DNA of 64,000 nt from Bacillus badius NBRC 15713 (GCF_001591605.1 NZ_BCVF01000014.1:1-64000); one strand, 5' to 3'. Counted from the first letter of the stretch, positions 42,587-52,457 are shown. The notes: generated from the sequence alone by a model not told the origin. Numbers and translations: made by a program.

Positions 42587-43930
42587 TTAGCCAATCATTA
42601 TCTTTTCCTCTGTATATCGGAAGCGATCAGGCTGACGGTTGAGTGTAAGTGCTATTGCTAACGTCAACGGGCCGAGTCTTCCCGCAAACATAGCAAAGAT
42701 AATGACGGCTTTCCCAATAGGAGTCAAGTCCGGAGTCAGTCCCATTGACAGACCCGTCGTTGCAAAAGCGGATGTCGCCTCAAACACAATCATTAAAAAT
42801 CCTTTTCCTGTTTCTGTAATAGTTAAGATCATCGTAACAATGACAATGACAGATAAACTGCTCAGAATAATAGTCAAAGATTTATAAATCAGCTTATAAT
42901 CAATTCTTCTTTCAAAGAAAACAACCTCTTCCTTCCCCTTGATCTGGGATATCACCGCTCCAACAAGCGTAGCAAAGGTAGTTGTCTTAATCCCGCCTCC
43001 TGTAGAGCCGGGAGAAGCACCGATAAACATTAAAAAGATAATTAAAAACAAGGTGGTATCGGTTAAATCAGCAATATTTAGCGTATTGGAGCCAGCTGTA
43101 CGCGCCGTTACCGATTGATATAGAGATCCTAAGAACTTCCCTGGCCATGATAAAGGCTGCAGTGTTTTCGGATTATGAAGCTCCAATAAGAAAATCAAGA
43201 TCGCTCCGACAGAGACTAACAGGAAGGTTGTCACCAAAACAATTTTTGTATGCAAAGACAGCTGCTTCTTTTGGCGATATTCATACAATTCATTCATGAC
43301 AACAAAACCAATTCCCCCCAGGATGATCAGCGAACAGACGACTAACACAACGACTGGATCATTTACATAACCCGTTAAACTTCTGTAGTCGCCCATAAGA
43401 TCGAATCCTGCATTATTAAAATTAGAAATGGCATGAAAAAAACCAAAATAAATAGCTTTGGCTGCCGGCATATCAAACGAAAAGCGGATCGCAAGCAAAG
43501 TGCCGCCAATGAATTCACACACCAGCGTAAAGAGCAAAACTCTTCTTACCAGCTTCACAATTCCCTCGATCGCCAGTGAGTTGAAAGCTTCCCGCAAAAT
43601 AAGGCGTTCTTTTAAAGAAATTTTCCTTCTCAGCAAAAAAGCAAAGAGCGTTGCGACCGACATAAATCCTAGACCGCCAATTTGAATCAAGCTTAAAATG
43701 ACCAGCTGGCCGAACAGCGTAAATGTCGAACCTGTATCAACAACAACCAGGCCCGTGACACAGGTGGCAGAAGTCGCTGTAAACAGCGCGTTTAAAAATG
43801 ATAAACCCTCTCCATCCGCTGTCGCCACAGGTAATGTTAAAAGATAGGCACCTAATAAAATAACAAGAGCAAACCCGCCCGCTAAAATCTTAGGAGGATC
43901 CATAAAATGACTGGATTTGCTGTGAACCAT
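42587..43930 (-). CDS. Ktr potassium channel subunit, KtrB/KtrD type
   Basis: A 447-residue TrkH/KtrB-superfamily potassium channel with four M1-P-M2 repeats. Filter regions are visible, including ATSATCVTGLVVVDT, ISNFNNAGFDLMG, GASPGSTGGGIKTTT and ATSAFATTGLSMGLT. A gating loop lies after the third filter. It needs a cytoplasmic KtrA/KtrC RCK subunit, which is not in this window. B. subtilis KtrB and KtrD are the close relatives (445-449 residues), and KtrD, likewise encoded apart from its KtrC partner, is the better guess. A c-di-AMP riboswitch lies upstream, as for B. subtilis ktrAB. Confidence 0.92.
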   Translation of the reverse strand: MVHSKSSHFMDPPKILAGGFALVILLGAYLLTLPVATADGEGLSFLNALFTATSATCVTGLVVVDTGSTFTLFGQLVILSLIQIGGLGFMSVATLFAFLLRRKISLKERLILREAFNSLAIEGIVKLVRRVLLFTLVCEFIGGTLLAIRFSFDMPAAKAIYFGFFHAISNFNNAGFDLMGDYRSLTGYVNDPVVVLVVCSLIILGGIGFVVMNELYEYRQKKQLSLHTKIVLVTTFLLVSVGAILIFLLELHNPKTLQPLSWPGKFLGSLYQSVTARTAGSNTLNIADLTDTTLFLIIFLMFIGASPGSTGGGIKTTTFATLVGAVISQIKGKEEVVFFERRIDYKLIYKSLTIILSSLSVIVIVTMILTITETGKGFLMIVFEATSAFATTGLSMGLTPDLTPIGKAVIIFAMFAGRLGPLTLAIALTLNRQPDRFRYTEEKIMIG

Positions 43931-44011
43931 AGTATCTCCTTCATTTCTTCATCGGATATAATGTCCCTAAAAGGGCAAGAAATAGGTGAAAGATGCCTTT
44001 TTGCAAACACC

Positions 44012-44042
44012 AAAAAAGAACACCAAGGCATTACTCAGTGTC
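44012..44042 (-). terminator. Riboswitch-controlled attenuator
   Basis: On the minus strand GGACACTGAG pairs with CTTGGTGTTC (ten pairs, three of them G-U) around the loop TAATGC, followed by six T. It lies between the c-di-AMP aptamer and the channel gene and should end transcription when ligand is bound. Confidence 0.75.
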
Positions 44043-44077
44043 CCTTTAAACAACACAAAGCAAACCTCCTTTCAAAA

Positions 44078-44195
44078 CGCTGATGGGGTTAGCTGTCGGA
44101 CTCGGGCCTTGAAAGTAGCCCTACCCTCTAACGAAGGATTCACCCCAAGTGCCAAGCACAAAAATGGGTCCCCCACTTCTTCATGAATTAAGCGA
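44078..44195 (-). promoter_or_regulatory. c-di-AMP riboswitch (ydaO type)
   Basis: Reading leftward, the conserved ydaO-motif elements occur in order: CGCTTAAT, GGGGGACCCA, GGGGTGAATCC, GAGGGTAGGGCTAC and CCCGAGTCCGACAGCTAACC, closing with CATCAGCG. The aptamer precedes an attenuator and a Ktr potassium channel gene, a classic target. High c-di-AMP should switch potassium uptake off. Confidence 0.95.
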
Positions 44196-44296
44196 TATAA
44201 GGTATGATTTAATGTAAACATTAAATTGATAATAGCTACTATACTCCCGGAAAAACCATTTGTAAAGATAAAATTTGTAAATTAATAGAGGGCCTA

Positions 44297-45016
44297 TCAG
44301 ACAGATGGCTCTTGGTCAACAGGAGATTCAATGTCGTCCCGGTAAGTATCGATATATACTCTCCCATTAGCCGCCAGGACAGCATAGACCACTTCACTAA
44401 GGTGGAGACCCCGTTTTTTCACTTCAGATTCGACCCAGCTGGCTTCTAAGTTATTCTGTATGAGATTGCTGTGAACAATGCAGCCGTCCATGACAAGCTC
44501 AACTGGAAGCTTTTTCTCGGGTTGAACAGCTAATGACAAATCCTGTTTGACAACATTTCGATATTCAGGCTTTTTCAGTACAGTCAACGTTCCGTTCGTT
44601 TCAATCACTGCGAATAAAACCTCTTCAATATTGAACACGTCTTTTTCTCTTAACTGCTGATTCAAATAATCTAGTGTATAACGCATTTTCTCCATGTTGT
44701 TTTCTAATATTTTTCCGTTCTCGATTACCACTGTCGGATCGCCCGCAAAAAGCTTTCTCGCTTTCCTGTTTTTAAGTGAAATAAAGGCAATACAGAAAAC
44801 AATTAAAGTAAACTCAATGAACGAAAGAGCTAAATAATGGGCTTTTAAAGAAACATTAAAGGAAAGGTTGGCAATAATAGCACCCATAGTAATGGAGGCA
44901 ATAAAATCAAAGTAAGTCATCTTGGAAATCGTCTGTTTCCCTAAAAATCTGGCTGCTACAAACAACATAAAAAAAGCGAACATCGTCCGCAAAAGAACTT
45001 GTAAATACTCTGGCAT
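44297..45016 (-). CDS. DUF421 membrane protein (YetF type)
   Basis: A 239-residue protein of the DUF421/YetF family. Three N-terminal helices are followed by a cytoplasmic alpha/beta region. Conserved features are RTMFAFFMLFVAARFLGKQT, KMTYFDFIASITMGAIIANL and the cytoplasmic NGKILENNMEKMRYTLDYLN and VELVMDGCIVHSNL. B. subtilis has several such proteins (YetF, YdfR, YkjA), some linked to sporulation or germination. Function is not settled. Transcribed alone, leftward. Confidence 0.87.
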   Translation of the reverse strand: MPEYLQVLLRTMFAFFMLFVAARFLGKQTISKMTYFDFIASITMGAIIANLSFNVSLKAHYLALSFIEFTLIVFCIAFISLKNRKARKLFAGDPTVVIENGKILENNMEKMRYTLDYLNQQLREKDVFNIEEVLFAVIETNGTLTVLKKPEYRNVVKQDLSLAVQPEKKLPVELVMDGCIVHSNLIQNNLEASWVESEVKKRGLHLSEVVYAVLAANGRVYIDTYRDDIESPVDQEPSV

Positions 45017-45147
45017 GCTTTTTTGTCCCCTTCTCTACTGGTTACAAACGTTAACGTCTCCTTTCACAGAGTATGGCCAAGAGCCGCAGCAGATATTACT
45101 TCAAAGAAAGGATCGTTCTTTTCATATCAGGCAAAATCAAACATAAA

Positions 45148-45178
45148 TATCCCGAAGGCTCGGGAAGCCTTCGGGATA
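45148..45178. terminator. Terminator at the end of the permease gene
   Basis: TATCCCGAAGGCT and AGCCTTCGGGATA form a perfect 13-bp stem with a 5-nt loop. It should end the leftward transcript carrying the APC permease. Confidence 0.85.
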
Positions 45179-45187
45179 CAGCAGCAA

Positions 45188-46675
45188 CTATAAATGATCG
45201 CGGCTAAAATCGCACTTCTCCAGCGGCACAACCTTTGTCTTTTTCATCACCTTATAACCAATCCAAAGAATAATGAACACTGGAAGGCTAATATATGAAA
45301 CCAGCATACCGTACCAGTTAATTCCTTCCCCTGAGATGACTCCGCTCCCTTGTCCTATAATAACAATAGAGCAAAGAATTAAAGTTAACAGAGGACCGAA
45401 TGGATACCACTTCGCTTTAAACTTCAAGTCATTCAAATCCCTGCCTTGTGCTACATAAGCTTTGCGAAATCTGTAGTGGCAAATAGCAATGCCGACCCAT
45501 GTCAGGAAACCGGTTAAGCCTGTCATATTCAACAGCCAAAGATAGACAACCCCATCACCGACAAAGGAAGAAAGGAAAACGATTAACCCAAAAAGAATGT
45601 TGGCATAAAGCGCATAGATCGGCACGCCCTTTGCATTGATTTTGCGCAGAAACTTCGGCGCCTTTCCTGATTGCGCCAGCGCCCACAGCATACGAGTAGA
45701 GGCATAAGCCGCAGAATTGCCGGCCGATAGTACAGATGTCAAAATAACAGCATTCATCAAGGAAGCCGCAAACGCAAGCCCGGCTTTTTGGAATACTAGT
45801 GTAAAGGGGCTAATTGTAATATTATCCACATCTGATTTCAACAGGCTTGGGTCCGTATAAGGAACAATCAGCCCTATAACGAGGATGGAAAATACATAAA
45901 AGATAAGCACTCTCCAAAATACGCTGCGAATCGCCCGGGGCACATTTCGTTCGGGGTCTTCGCTTTCACCGGAAGCAATACCGACCATCTCCGTTCCTTG
46001 AAAAGAAAAGCCGGCAATCATAAAAATCCCGACAATGGCTAAAAAACCTCCTTTAAAAGGAGCTTCTCCCGAGGTGAAATTCGCAAAGCCGGCTGTAGAG
46101 CTTGTAAATATCCCGAAGATCATCAGAACGCCAACAATTAAAAAGACTATAATCGTGATCACCTTGATGCCGGCAAACCAGAACTCCGCCTCTCCATATC
46201 CTTTAACAGAAAGTACATTCAACAAGAATATTAAACCGAGGAAAATGCTTCCCCATAACAGGTCTGAAGATCCCGGCAGCCAATATTTCATTACCAATGC
46301 ACCAGCAGCCAATTCTGCAGGAATGGTAGTGGCCCAGCTTAACCAGTAATTCCACCCGAGAGTAAATCCGAATGCGGGATCAACGAAGCGGGTGCCGTAT
46401 GTTTCAAATGAACCGGAAACCGGCAAATAGGTGGCCATCTCTCCAAGGCTGGTCATTAAAAAATAGACCATGCAGCCAATAGCGAGATAAGCAGCAAGAG
46501 CCCCTCCTGGTCCCGCCTGGCTGATCGTTGCGCCGCTCGCCACGAATAAACCGGTCCCGATCGCTCCTCCGATGGCAATCATCGTTATATGGCGAGAGCG
46601 TAAGCCTCGCTCCAGTTTTGCATCTGAATGTGCTGAAACATTTTCGACAGGTGGCTTGATCTCTAAATTGCTCAT
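45188..46675 (-). CDS. APC-family amino acid permease
   Basis: A 495-residue amino acid permease with 12 transmembrane helices of the AAT/YbxG-RocE-GabP group. Typical motifs are RHITMIAIGGAIGTGLFVAS, MATYLPVSGSFETYG, FVDPAFGFTLGWNYW and FQGTEMVGIASGESEDPE. The substrate is probably a cationic or neutral amino acid. The start at 46675 follows AGAGGGGAG. The frame is open further upstream but without a ribosome-binding site. It lies 92 bp after rocB on the same strand and may be the last gene of the sigma-54-dependent unit, or have its own promoter. Confidence 0.9.
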   Translation of the reverse strand: MSNLEIKPPVENVSAHSDAKLERGLRSRHITMIAIGGAIGTGLFVASGATISQAGPGGALAAYLAIGCMVYFLMTSLGEMATYLPVSGSFETYGTRFVDPAFGFTLGWNYWLSWATTIPAELAAGALVMKYWLPGSSDLLWGSIFLGLIFLLNVLSVKGYGEAEFWFAGIKVITIIVFLIVGVLMIFGIFTSSTAGFANFTSGEAPFKGGFLAIVGIFMIAGFSFQGTEMVGIASGESEDPERNVPRAIRSVFWRVLIFYVFSILVIGLIVPYTDPSLLKSDVDNITISPFTLVFQKAGLAFAASLMNAVILTSVLSAGNSAAYASTRMLWALAQSGKAPKFLRKINAKGVPIYALYANILFGLIVFLSSFVGDGVVYLWLLNMTGLTGFLTWVGIAICHYRFRKAYVAQGRDLNDLKFKAKWYPFGPLLTLILCSIVIIGQGSGVISGEGINWYGMLVSYISLPVFIILWIGYKVMKKTKVVPLEKCDFSRDHL

Positions 46676-46767
46676 GAACTCCCCTCTTTTCTTGGAGTAT
46701 TCCAACTTAATTAATTTGAATTTTCTGTCAAATAAAAAAATACTGACTGCCAGCTGACAAGCATTTT

Positions 46768-48471
46768 CTAGCTTTTTGCAATGGTTCGTTCCGGCAAAGA
46801 TGTACCGGCTTCCCTTTTGCCCATCCCCAGCAGTCTGCAAATAACTTCATTTGTAATGTTCGGCACCATCTCTGTCGAGTATTTCAGCTCCATCCGCTCG
46901 TATCTATTATGGGCATCATGGCCGTAGGGACCGATATTGATAGCCGGTACATTAAGCTCCTGAATCGCCTGATAATCCACGTAGTGCTTTGTTCCCCAGC
47001 CGGGATTGTTGACGCTGGCCGCCTTAATCCCTTCTTTATTGTCACTTAAAGCCACGCAACTCATGTCACAAACATACGGAAAGTAATTTTTTGTCACGAT
47101 AGGATGGGGATAATAAGGCTGAACAGATTGAACAGCTTCCTCTAATGCCAGCAGCAGATTTTGTTCATATTCGTTTTTGCCGGTCAACTCTATGCGCGGA
47201 GAATAAAGAGATGAATAGAATAAAATGATCGCCGGGCTCTTATCATTCATCCAATTCCATTCTTCTTCTACAACCTTTGCTGCAAACATGCGCATATCTA
47301 AGGTGCGATCCAGCAGCAGTTGTTCCTTAAACGTTTTCATGTGCTCAATAAAGGGCTCTCCATGCTGCTGGATCAGCTGCTTCTGCATTTCCTCATAAAC
47401 AAGAACTCTCGATTGCCAAGGCAGTTCCTTATAAGGCTGCCCGCTTAATTTGCAATACGTTTGGTGCCGCTCTCTCAATTGAGTTAAAGCCCGGTCAAAA
47501 GCAATTTCAGCTTGCTTTTTCAATTTCGCCAAGACATCCTTTGGCGACCAGGATTGGATAAAAAAATTAAAATAGACATATGCAGACAAGGCCGTTTGTA
47601 TGGTATAGGCAGGCTTCAAGTCCGTCTGCTTGAGGGATACTGGCGGCATAGGCGTCTCTCCTAATGATTGATCGCACAGCTCAGGATTATAGCTAATTTG
47701 GCTTGTTAATTCTGCCGCTATATAGTTAGGGTCTAATCCTTCAAAGCAAGAACCTGCATGAGTCTCAGCCCCTGTAATAAAAAAGGACGGAAGCAATTTT
47801 CCAACTGTCCCTTTGTAGATGTAGCGATTGGTGTCTCCTTCAAAACGGGGAGCGACAAAATCAGAGTTGATGAGAGCCACATAGTCAAATTGATGCTCCG
47901 CTTTCCATTGTTTTAAATTTTTCAGAGCGGATAACACGCCATGAGAACTGTCTTCCTCATCGCATTCAGCTAATAAAACGAGGTTCCCAGCCAATTCCTC
48001 TGGGTGATCAGAATAATATTTCAATAGATAGAGATGGCTGGCCACACCGCTTTTCATATCTAATACACCCCGGCCGAAGTGCCAATCACTTGAATCTAAA
48101 TGCGACTTAACCAGCTCCGGAAGCTCTTCATCCGATAATGCCTCCATAAGCTGATCCGGAAAGCAGGCCTTGTCTTTCAAGTGCCCGTAGTCATCCACGC
48201 CGACTGTATCGGTATGTCCCATTAAAATGACTGTTTTATTGCTTTTCTCCTTTGTTCCTTTCACAAACGCCAGTATATTGTAGCGCTCGATTTCATCGTT
48301 ATCTGTTCGTGACTGAATAAGATAACTCGGATTTTCTTGAAAGTAAGAAAATGAACGGATCAGCTGATACAAGCGATTGGCAATCGTCACTTCGCCTTTT
48401 GTATTGACAACGCTTTCAATTCTAACGAGTTCATCAGTTAAGTGTAAAACTTCTTGCCGGCAGGATAACAT
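46768..48471 (-). CDS. rocB: M20-family hydrolase, RocB type
   Basis: A 567-residue zinc hydrolase of the M20 family, of the same length and domain make-up as B. subtilis RocB (566). The metal-site motifs are VILMGHTDTVGVDDYG, GRGVLDMKSGVA with Asp, LLAECDEEDSSHG with adjacent acidic residues, and NIGPYGHDAHNRYERM near the C-terminus. RocB belongs to the arginine/ornithine catabolic roc operon in B. subtilis, where its reaction is not settled in my knowledge. Here rocABCDEF partners are absent and it instead follows an amino acid ABC importer by 40 bp. It may release an amino acid from an N-acylated or peptide-like substrate. Confidence 0.88.
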   Translation of the reverse strand: MLSCRQEVLHLTDELVRIESVVNTKGEVTIANRLYQLIRSFSYFQENPSYLIQSRTDNDEIERYNILAFVKGTKEKSNKTVILMGHTDTVGVDDYGHLKDKACFPDQLMEALSDEELPELVKSHLDSSDWHFGRGVLDMKSGVASHLYLLKYYSDHPEELAGNLVLLAECDEEDSSHGVLSALKNLKQWKAEHQFDYVALINSDFVAPRFEGDTNRYIYKGTVGKLLPSFFITGAETHAGSCFEGLDPNYIAAELTSQISYNPELCDQSLGETPMPPVSLKQTDLKPAYTIQTALSAYVYFNFFIQSWSPKDVLAKLKKQAEIAFDRALTQLRERHQTYCKLSGQPYKELPWQSRVLVYEEMQKQLIQQHGEPFIEHMKTFKEQLLLDRTLDMRMFAAKVVEEEWNWMNDKSPAIILFYSSLYSPRIELTGKNEYEQNLLLALEEAVQSVQPYYPHPIVTKNYFPYVCDMSCVALSDNKEGIKAASVNNPGWGTKHYVDYQAIQELNVPAINIGPYGHDAHNRYERMELKYSTEMVPNITNEVICRLLGMGKREAGTSLPERTIAKS

Positions 48472-48511
48472 TGTTCACACGCTCCTTCTCTACCATTTAA
48501 ATCGTCTCAAC

Positions 48512-49234
48512 TTATAATACCTGCTGCAAAAAGCGGCGGGTTCTTTCTTCCTTAGGATGAGTAAAGAATTCAGTCGGATGGCCTTCTTCAATAATTTTTC
48601 CGTCAGCCAGCATGATCACACGGTCAGCCACTTCACGGGCAAATCCCATTTCATGCGTGACGATGACCATGGTCATTCCTTCTCTTGCCAGGCCTTTCAT
48701 CGTTTCAAGGACCTCGCCGACAAGCTCCGGGTCCAGGGCGGATGTCGGCTCATCAAATAGCATGACAGCCGGCTCCATCGCCAATGCACGGGCGATCGCT
48801 ACCCTTTGTTTTTGTCCGCCTGATAATTGTTCCGGATAATCATGCGCTTTATCGACTAATCCTACTTTTTGCAAAATCCCCATTGCTTGATCAATAGCCT
48901 CTTGCTTCCTTTTCTTTTTAATATGAACAGGTGCCTCAATGACGTTAGCCAGCACCGTCATGTGGGGAAACAAGTTAAAGTGCTGAAACACCATTCCCAT
49001 GTCTTCGCGTACCTTGTTGAGATTGGTTCGGTTCACATCAATGGCTTGTCCTTTTATTTCGATCTCTCCGCTATCCTTTAACTCAAGGAAATTAAGGCAT
49101 CTCAATAAAGTGCTTTTTCCAGAGCCACTTGCCCCGATTAAAACGACCACTTCTGATTGATCGATTTCAATAGAAATATTCTTCAGCACCTGCAAGCCAT
49201 TAAACGCTTTGGATAACTGTTTTACCTTGATCAA
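48512..49234 (-). CDS. Polar amino acid ABC transporter ATPase
   Basis: A 240-residue ATP-binding subunit of the GlnQ/ArtM/TcyN group. Walker A is [15 protein letters not shown], then the Q-loop [11 protein letters not shown], the signature [15 protein letters not shown], Walker [15 protein letters not shown] and the H-loop VTHEMGFA. It powers uptake with the neighbouring permease and binding protein. Its start lies 35 bp inside the permease gene, so translation is coupled. Confidence 0.94.
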   Translation of the reverse strand: MIKVKQLSKAFNGLQVLKNISIEIDQSEVVVLIGASGSGKSTLLRCLNFLELKDSGEIEIKGQAIDVNRTNLNKVREDMGMVFQHFNLFPHMTVLANVIEAPVHIKKKRKQEAIDQAMGILQKVGLVDKAHDYPEQLSGGQKQRVAIARALAMEPAVMLFDEPTSALDPELVGEVLETMKGLAREGMTMVIVTHEMGFAREVADRVIMLADGKIIEEGHPTEFFTHPKEERTRRFLQQVL

Positions 49235-49922
49235 ACGGTTTTCCTCCCTTGCGCCTGCTTCTCTTGCTTGTATCTAATCTTCCTTCAATTTTGTTGAAAA
49301 TGACGGTAAAGATAAGCACAAGAATCAGATAATAGATTCCGACCACAAAATAAGTTTCAAATGGCATATAGTTTTCAGCCTGCGCAGAGAGCGCTCGGTT
49401 GAACAATTCCGTCACAGCGATGTAGGCAACGAGGGAAGAATCCTTTAAGCCGATAATGAACTGGTTGCCTAATGCAGGAATGGCTCTTTTAAAGGCTTGA
49501 GGCAAAATGATTCTTCTCATAGAAAGAGTGTAGGGCATTCCTAAGGAACGGGCCGCCTCCATTTGTCCGCGGTCAATGGATTGGATAGCGCCGCGGAAAA
49601 TTTCCGCGATATAAGCGCCAGAATGGATTCCTAGAGCGATGGCTCCCGCAGTAAAATCTGTTAATACAAAAACACTGGATATGCCATAGTACAAAAACAT
49701 AAGCTGTACAATTAACGGCATGCCCCTTACTAAGAAGACATAGATATCAGCCAGCTTTTCAAGAATGAACACGTTGGACACCTTGAAGAAAGCAAAGACC
49801 AAGCCGATAGCCATCGCAATGAGCAAAGAGACAGCGGTGAGTTGCACAGTGATCACCGTAGCTTTTAAAAATTCAAGTCCGTGTGTTTGAAAAATAGACA
49901 TCATGCTTGTGATGGCATTCAA
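49200..49922 (-). CDS. Polar amino acid ABC transporter permease
   Basis: A 240-residue permease of the HisMQ family with about five helices. The EAA motif region is [20 protein letters not shown], followed by [20 protein letters not shown], the docking loop for the ATPase. It forms a homodimeric channel in such importers. Its 3' end overlaps the ATPase gene and it lies 51 bp after the binding-protein gene. Confidence 0.93.
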   Translation of the reverse strand: MNAITSMMSIFQTHGLEFLKATVITVQLTAVSLLIAMAIGLVFAFFKVSNVFILEKLADIYVFLVRGMPLIVQLMFLYYGISSVFVLTDFTAGAIALGIHSGAYIAEIFRGAIQSIDRGQMEAARSLGMPYTLSMRRIILPQAFKRAIPALGNQFIIGLKDSSLVAYIAVTELFNRALSAQAENYMPFETYFVVGIYYLILVLIFTVIFNKIEGRLDTSKRSRRKGGKPFDQGKTVIQSV

Positions 49923-49973
49923 GGTTACCCCATCCCTTCATTTAAGCTCACTCTCATCAACTATCTCCGCTGT

Positions 49974-50780
49974 TTACTTTTCCAAAAGGTTGACCCCAAA
50001 CCACTTTTCACTGATTGTTTTATAGGTGCCGTCTTCAACCATAGAGGCGATGGCTCGGTTAATCTCAGCTAAAAGAATGGGATTGTCCTTATTTACAGCA
50101 ACAGCAATGTTTTCTTGTTTCAGCACCTTATCTACCGGTTTGATCTTTAAGCCGGCTTCTTTCATCGCATGAATGCCTACAATCTTATCCGTAATCACCG
50201 CATCGACGCGTCCAGGTTCAAGGTCCTGCAAAGCGTATACATCACTTGGATAACTCTTGATATTTTTCGTATATTGCTCCGCATCTTGCTGATATGTGCT
50301 CGATTGCACAACTCCTATCTTCCGGTCTGTCAAGTCCGCTTTTTTCCCCAAGGATTGGTTTGATTCAGAGACAAAGATCTGCGCGCCGGAAATATAATAA
50401 GGGTCTGAAAAGTCCACCTGCTTTGCCCGTTCTTCCGTAGCGGTCATGCTGCCGATGATAGCGTCATACTTATTTCCTTTTAAGCCCTGCAAGATGGTTT
50501 CCCACGGGTTCGTCACCGGATTGGCTTCTAGTCCTATGCGTTTGGCGATCTCCTTTCCGATTTCAACATCAAAGCCTACCAGCTTGTCATTTTCTTTATA
50601 ATTTAATGGCTTTAATAACCCGCTCATAGCAAACGTCAGCTTTCCTTCTTTCACCAGCTTGATCTCTTTTTCGTTTTCTGTTGCTTTTCCGGATATTTGA
50701 TCCTCTTTCAATCCGCAGCCGCCTACTACTAAAAGAAGAAATGTGCCTACAAGTAAAGCAAAGGACCATATTTTTCTCAT
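49974..50780 (-). CDS. Amino acid-binding lipoprotein of ABC importer
   Basis: A 268-residue solute-binding protein (SBP_bac_3). The lipoprotein signal has the lipobox VVGGC with Cys22. Binding-site motifs include KPLNYKENDKLVGFDVEIGK, the hinge GSMTATEERAKQVDFSDPYY (about residue 105-125) and VGIHAMKEAG. The ligand is a polar amino acid or amino acid-like compound and cannot be told further. The ATG at 50780 follows AAGAGGTG by seven bases; a GTG three codons earlier is less likely. It lies 105 bp after the gcvPB-like gene, with a strong hairpin in between. Confidence 0.92.
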   Translation of the reverse strand: MRKIWSFALLVGTFLLLVVGGCGLKEDQISGKATENEKEIKLVKEGKLTFAMSGLLKPLNYKENDKLVGFDVEIGKEIAKRIGLEANPVTNPWETILQGLKGNKYDAIIGSMTATEERAKQVDFSDPYYISGAQIFVSESNQSLGKKADLTDRKIGVVQSSTYQQDAEQYTKNIKSYPSDVYALQDLEPGRVDAVITDKIVGIHAMKEAGLKIKPVDKVLKQENIAVAVNKDNPILLAEINRAIASMVEDGTYKTISEKWFGVNLLEK

Positions 50781-50851
50781 TATCTGCACCTCTTATCAAT
50801 AGGATTGAATGAACTTTACCGTTACTTTACTTAAAAAAACAGTAGATAAGA

Positions 50852-50879
50852 AGGCAATCAAGCTTGCACTTGATTGCCT
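50852..50879 (-). terminator. Intercistronic hairpin between gcvPB-like and importer genes
   Basis: AGGCAATCAAG and CTTGATTGCCT form a perfect 11-bp stem with a 6-nt loop. Read leftward the T-run after it is weak (TCTTATC). It may be a partial terminator or a processing/stability element that sets enzyme and transporter levels apart. Confidence 0.6.
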
Positions 50880-50885
50880 GTTCAG

Positions 50886-52457
50886 TTAAATACGCTCTGG
50901 CTGTTTCGTCTTCTTTTGGTAGGCTCTCCATGTAATGCACCATTTTTCGGGATGATCAAGAAAATCCTGTTCATCTAATTTGTGAATCGTACTGTTGTAA
51001 GGCGCATCTTGAACAATCTCCGGATTTTCATAGGCCTCTTCCGAAATCTGCTCAAGCGCCGCAATATACTCATCCAAATCCGCTTTTGAATAGCTTTCAG
51101 TCGGCTCAAGCGTAAATGGCTGCGGCACGATATACGGGTGGTGACTCGTCCAATAATGAAGGCCGAAGTCTGTCATGCGTCTTTGCACATCTTCTGTCGT
51201 TACTCCGGTTTCTTGCGCCATTTGCTCCCAGCTGTAACGAACCTGTTCAAGCCGCTGGCCCTTCACATAAGGAGCGCTTGCGCCGCGAATCTTCTGTATT
51301 TTGGAATACAGATAATTATTATTGAGGACCGCTGTTTGTGCTACTTCCTTTAAACCGTCCGGCCCTAATGCACGAATCCAGGCATACGACCTCAAAACAG
51401 TTTGGGCGACTCCATGGAAAGCACGAACTTTGCCGATCGACTGCGGAAGGTCTTCATTTAAGTAATACTTCTCGCCGTCAAACTCGACAATCGGGGCAGG
51501 CAAGAACTCTTTTAATTCTTCAACAACGCCAAGTGCGCCTGTCGCCGGTCCTCCGCACATATGCGGAGCGGCAAATGTTTTATGGAGATTAAAGAAACAC
51601 ATGTCAAAGCCCGCTTCTCTTGCACGGGTGATTCCCAAAAGGCCATTGGCGTTCGCTTGATCGTAATAGCATAAGCCTCCCGCTTGATGAACAATATCAG
51701 TAAATTCTTTGATTCTCGGATTATAGATACCTGTATCCTCTGGATTTGCTACGACAAAGCCGGCTGTCCGTTCAGACACCGCCGCTTTTAATTTCTCGAT
51801 GTCAGGGAACCCCTCTTCATCAGGATGCAGTGTAATTACTTTAAATCCTTTCACTGCGGCAGTGGCCGCTTGAGAAGGATGAGAAAAGATCGTTGTGATG
51901 ATTTCATTTCTTTGTTCTGCTTCTCCGCGGGATTCATGATATTTTCTGGCAATGGAGGCCATGGCAAATAATGCCTGAGTGCCGCCGCTCGGCTGGAAAG
52001 AAAAGTGATCCATCCCGGAAATTTCACGCATACACACATCCAGGTTATAAATAATTTCAAGCATGCCCTGAACAGTGCTCTCATCTTGAAGAGGGTGTAA
52101 TTCCATTATTTTCGGGTTGCGGACCAGCAGCTCATTGATTTTGGGAATGTACTTCATTGTACATGTTCCCTGGCCAATCTCGACATTGAAATCCGATCCC
52201 AGCGTTTCTTGAGAAAGGCGAACATAATGTCTAAGTACCCGGGCTTGGCCGATTTCTGGAAGATTCGGCTTTTCCTTTCTCAACATGCCCTCAGGAATAG
52301 CGGAAACCCCATTGCCTACCTCAGCCGCCACCGCTTGATCGGAAAGCGGAATATCAACTCCTCTTTCTCCTTTTTGATGCAATTCAAAGATAATTGGCTC
52401 GTTCCACTTTGCCTGATGAAAATCTCTTACTTTGTTTTTTCTCTGGATTCTTTCCAT
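50886..52457 (-). CDS. GcvPB-like PLP decarboxylase subunit
   Basis: A 523-residue protein homologous to the PLP-binding subunit 2 of two-subunit glycine dehydrogenase (GcvPB). The PLP lysine is in FFNLHKTFAAPHMCGGP. Other conserved parts are SFQPSGGTQALFAMASIARK, VVANPEDTGIYNPRIKEF and CYYDQANANGLLGITRAREA. It is longer than typical GcvPB (about 485-490), with extra N-terminal residues. Differences from housekeeping GcvPB, such as TGIYNP where a housekeeping enzyme usually has TLGLFE, suggest another amino acid substrate. It follows the gcvPA-like gene by 29 bp. No gcvH, gcvT or lpd is nearby. Confidence 0.85.
   Translation of the reverse strand: MERIQRKNKVRDFHQAKWNEPIIFELHQKGERGVDIPLSDQAVAAEVGNGVSAIPEGMLRKEKPNLPEIGQARVLRHYVRLSQETLGSDFNVEIGQGTCTMKYIPKINELLVRNPKIMELHPLQDESTVQGMLEIIYNLDVCMREISGMDHFSFQPSGGTQALFAMASIARKYHESRGEAEQRNEIITTIFSHPSQAATAAVKGFKVITLHPDEEGFPDIEKLKAAVSERTAGFVVANPEDTGIYNPRIKEFTDIVHQAGGLCYYDQANANGLLGITRAREAGFDMCFFNLHKTFAAPHMCGGPATGALGVVEELKEFLPAPIVEFDGEKYYLNEDLPQSIGKVRAFHGVAQTVLRSYAWIRALGPDGLKEVAQTAVLNNNYLYSKIQKIRGASAPYVKGQRLEQVRYSWEQMAQETGVTTEDVQRRMTDFGLHYWTSHHPYIVPQPFTLEPTESYSKADLDEYIAALEQISEEAYENPEIVQDAPYNSTIHKLDEQDFLDHPEKWCITWRAYQKKTKQPERI

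Noticed and set aside
45188-48471. Typical arginine roc operon
   Set aside because: Only rocB and a RocE-like permease are present. rocA, rocC, rocD, rocF and rocG are missing and the promoter drives SDR and gcvP-like genes first.
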